DNA of 64,000 nt from NCBI GenBank assembly GCA_964533735.1, contig CAZHMD010000004.1, positions 62,001 to 126,000 of the forward strand, in the 5' to 3' direction. The position numbers and the translations under genes were made by a program. The DNA is from UBA6107 sp964533735 (GTDB taxonomy: Bacteria > Chloroflexota > Anaerolineae > Anaerolineales > Anaerolineaceae). The notes under the pieces are model-generated. The model had not been told where the DNA came from and did no database searches. It saw only the letters and a list, made by a program, of their open reading frames with translations. Position 1 is the stretch's first letter. Each line of letters opens with the position of its first letter. Positions 62,567 to 64,000 of this stretch are shown one piece after another.

Positions 62567-63196
62567 TTAGCAGTCGCAGTCTTCCTTATCTGCAGCTTTT
62601 TCAAAGGATTCGCGTCCTTCACCGAACGCGAACCAGGCGATTCCGATCGCGCCGACAACATCAATAAAAGCGAATCCGGTGATCATATAAACCAGGCTGG
62701 ATCCCAGCAGGATTACCGACATGTAAATGCAGGTTTTGGTGCAATTGGCGTCAGCGATGATCGGATCGGAATTGAGTCTGCGGCCTACCTTGAGTTTGGC
62801 AAGATAAAGGAAGACCATCACACTCAAGGAGATGATCGAAATAATTAAACCGCTTGTGGCAGTCTCTGGTTTTGATTTTGCCACCAGGTTTAAAATGGCG
62901 GTAATGACCAATCCCGCGGTAAGCAGGTAAAAACTTACCCCGGTAATTTTGAGCGCTGTGATTTCAAATTTTGACCGGGGAGAATCCGGAGCCCTGGCAA
63001 TGCGCAGGATCATCATGCTGATTCCGACGGCTGAGATCACTTCAATGAAGCTGTCCAGGCCAAAACCGAACAATGCCAGTGTGCCGTCTTTTTGCCCAAG
63101 TATAGTTGAAAACACGCCTTCCACCAGGTTGGCGATGATCGTGAATAGGCTCAAGAAGAATGCGGTACGGTAATTCCGATCGATATTGGCAAGCAT
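62567..63196 (-). CDS. Cation-diffusion-facilitator-like membrane protein
   Basis: A 209-residue protein with five or six helices related to cation efflux proteins. An EGVFSTILGQKDGTLALFGFGLDSFIEV stretch matches the first helices with the metal-site Asp. The large C-terminal cytoplasmic domain of CDF transporters is missing, and the end is Cys-rich (EDCDC). A longer frame reaches 63298, but the start at 63196 has GGAG upstream and begins at the conserved part. An operator-like dyad lies ahead of it. Confidence 0.75.
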   Translation of the reverse strand: MLANIDRNYRTAFFLSLFTIIANLVEGVFSTILGQKDGTLALFGFGLDSFIEVISAVGISMMILRIARAPDSPRSKFEITALKITGVSFYLLTAGLVITAILNLVAKSKPETATSGLIISIISLSVMVFLYLAKLKVGRRLNSDPIIADANCTKTCIYMSVILLGSSLVYMITGFAFIDVVGAIGIAWFAFGEGRESFEKAADKEDCDC

Positions 63197-63220
63197 CCCG
63201 GGAGTCTCCACTTCGTATAA

Positions 63221-63239
63221 TAGGACAAAATTAGTCCTA
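63221..63239. promoter_or_regulatory. Operator-like inverted repeat
   Basis: A perfect 6-bp dyad TAGGAC-N7-GTCCTA lies between the divergent cation-efflux-like and HIT genes. It sits in the spacer upstream of a TATTAT -10-like box for the minus-strand gene. The size and symmetry suit a dimeric repressor, for example an Rrf2-type or metal-sensing regulator. Confidence 0.5.
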
Positions 63240-63291
63240 ATAATTAAGGTATTGTACCACTTAAGAATAATTGACCGTATAATTACGCCAA

Positions 63292-63729
63292 ATGGCAATT
63301 AAAAGCATGCTTCAACAGAAAAAGAATTCCATTTTGCGCACACTGATGAATTGTAAGTTAACCCAAAAGCTGGCAAGTTGGAGTTTAGTGTACGCACCCT
63401 TCTTATTTCCGATAACACCACTGCGCCAGACCACACACTGGATGGCGTTTTGTCATCCGAATCCCACATACCCGGTGCACATTGTGGTGGTTCCCAAAAA
63501 GCAATGGACTGATTGGCTGGCTGTTGATCCCGGGGACGCTGAAATGTTGCGGGAATTTGTTGAACTCACCCAAACTATGATCCGCGATTTTGAGCTGACT
63601 CCTGCCGGTTACCGCCTCATTACCAACGGCGGAAAAAACCAGACCTTCCCCCACCTGCATTTACACCTGGTGGCAGGGGATGCCTTCCCTGAGCAAAAAC
63701 GCACTGATATTGGAGAGAATGATGAATAA
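63292..63729 (+). CDS. HIT domain protein
   Basis: A 145-residue histidine-triad protein. The catalytic motif is HLHLHLVAG, with upstream CHPNPTYPVHIVVVPKKQW and YRLITNGGKNQTFPHLH. HIT proteins hydrolyse nucleotide phosphoramidates and similar bonds. A TATAAT at 63278-63283 only eight bases before the ATG suggests a leaderless transcript. Its stop overlaps the next gene by eight bases. Confidence 0.88.
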   Translation: MAIKSMLQQKKNSILRTLMNCKLTQKLASWSLVYAPFLFPITPLRQTTHWMAFCHPNPTYPVHIVVVPKKQWTDWLAVDPGDAEMLREFVELTQTMIRDFELTPAGYRLITNGGKNQTFPHLHLHLVAGDAFPEQKRTDIGENDE

Positions 63730-64000
63730 TGTCATTGATGTGATCCTGGCGCGCCGCAGCATCCGCAAATATACTGATCAACCTGTTCCCAGGGAAATAC
63801 TGGAAACGCTTATGAAGGCTGCCATGGCAGCCCCGAGCGCCATGAATGCCCAACCCTGGGAATTTATGGTGATCACCGAGCCGAAAACGCTTGCATCCCT
63901 GCGGAAAAGCCTGATCTTTGCCAAAATGAACGCCCCCGCCGCCATTTGCGTGTTGGGCAGCGAACGGATGCAGAAGAATAAGACCGGGTCCCGGTTTTGG
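63722..64000 (+). CDS. Nitroreductase family protein (3'-truncated)
   Basis: The first 93 residues of a nitroreductase; the rest is beyond the window. VILARRSIRKYTDQPVPREILETLMKAAMAAPSAMNAQPWEF is the FMN-binding N terminus of the family. GGAGAG precedes the ATG, which overlaps the HIT gene. It probably reduces nitro or quinone compounds or acts as an FMN-dependent dehydrogenase. Confidence 0.9.
   Translation, partial: MNNVIDVILARRSIRKYTDQPVPREILETLMKAAMAAPSAMNAQPWEFMVITEPKTLASLRKSLIFAKMNAPAAICVLGSERMQKNKTGSRFW

Overview
The window is gene-dense bacterial chromosome, mixed in GC, with no phage, transposase, CRISPR or rRNA genes visible. Several features suggest a Chloroflexota lineage, most likely Anaerolineae. 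These are secreted lipoproteins with Thr/Pro/Ala-rich linkers (18-19 kb, 56-57 kb), an NBR1-Ig-like lipoprotein, a SUMF1-fold lipoprotein, a sortase with an LPxSG-type surface protein, and an acetate kinase of divergent type. The assignment is inference; no 16S or other marker gene is present.

Layout. (1) 0-19 kb: mostly minus-strand single genes. It starts with the 3' end of acetate kinase, followed by an MFS permease, an APH-type phosphotransferase, a DinB-fold protein, a PlsC-like acyltransferase, DUF1684 and DUF3597 proteins, an M1 metallopeptidase lipoprotein, GNAT and VOC proteins, a catalase, a flavodoxin-fold reductase, small membrane proteins and lipoproteins. Clear hairpin terminators separate many of these units. 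(2) 19-27.6 kb: a minus-strand stress and envelope block with two overlapping AI-2E-type permeases, an RNB ribonuclease, a basic 12-residue-repeat protein, CBS, Lmo0937-like, GlsB-like, YggT-like, CsbD, DUF883 and Dps proteins. Several genes are under 65 codons. (3) 27.7-32 kb: a lipoprotein sortase next to its probable substrate, an ice-binding-like protein ending in LPTSG, a membrane helix and a basic tail. A soluble PAS-GAF histidine kinase and an OmpR-type regulator follow.

(4) 32.3-56.1 kb: a surface-polysaccharide locus. It holds an ABC-2 exporter pair, the complete dTDP-rhamnose operon (rfbC-B-A-D), methyltransferases, a 1055-residue multi-domain glycosyltransferase, GT2 and GT4 enzymes, a WbaP-type initiating sugar transferase and a large GT-C-like membrane protein. 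At its centre is a five-gene cassette of MBOAT acyltransferase, two AlgJ/AlgX-like proteins, an acetyl-CoA-synthetase-like ligase and an acyl carrier protein. Its composition resembles dltABCD, which suggests an ACP-dependent route for O-acylating the polysaccharide. A tRNA-Lys(CUU) gene with a consensus sigma-70 promoter sits at the right edge.

(5) 56.4-64 kb: an NBR1-Ig-like lipoprotein, the MsrP/MsrQ sulfoxide reductase pair, an MFS exporter, a secreted DUF5666-like protein, a RIO1-type kinase, a cation-efflux-type protein with an operator-like dyad, a HIT protein and the start of a nitroreductase. Upstream of the RIO kinase there is a promoter, a 21-codon leader ORF with a strong Shine-Dalgarno sequence, and a terminator whose 5' arm can instead pair with the leader ORF. 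This looks like a transcription attenuator.
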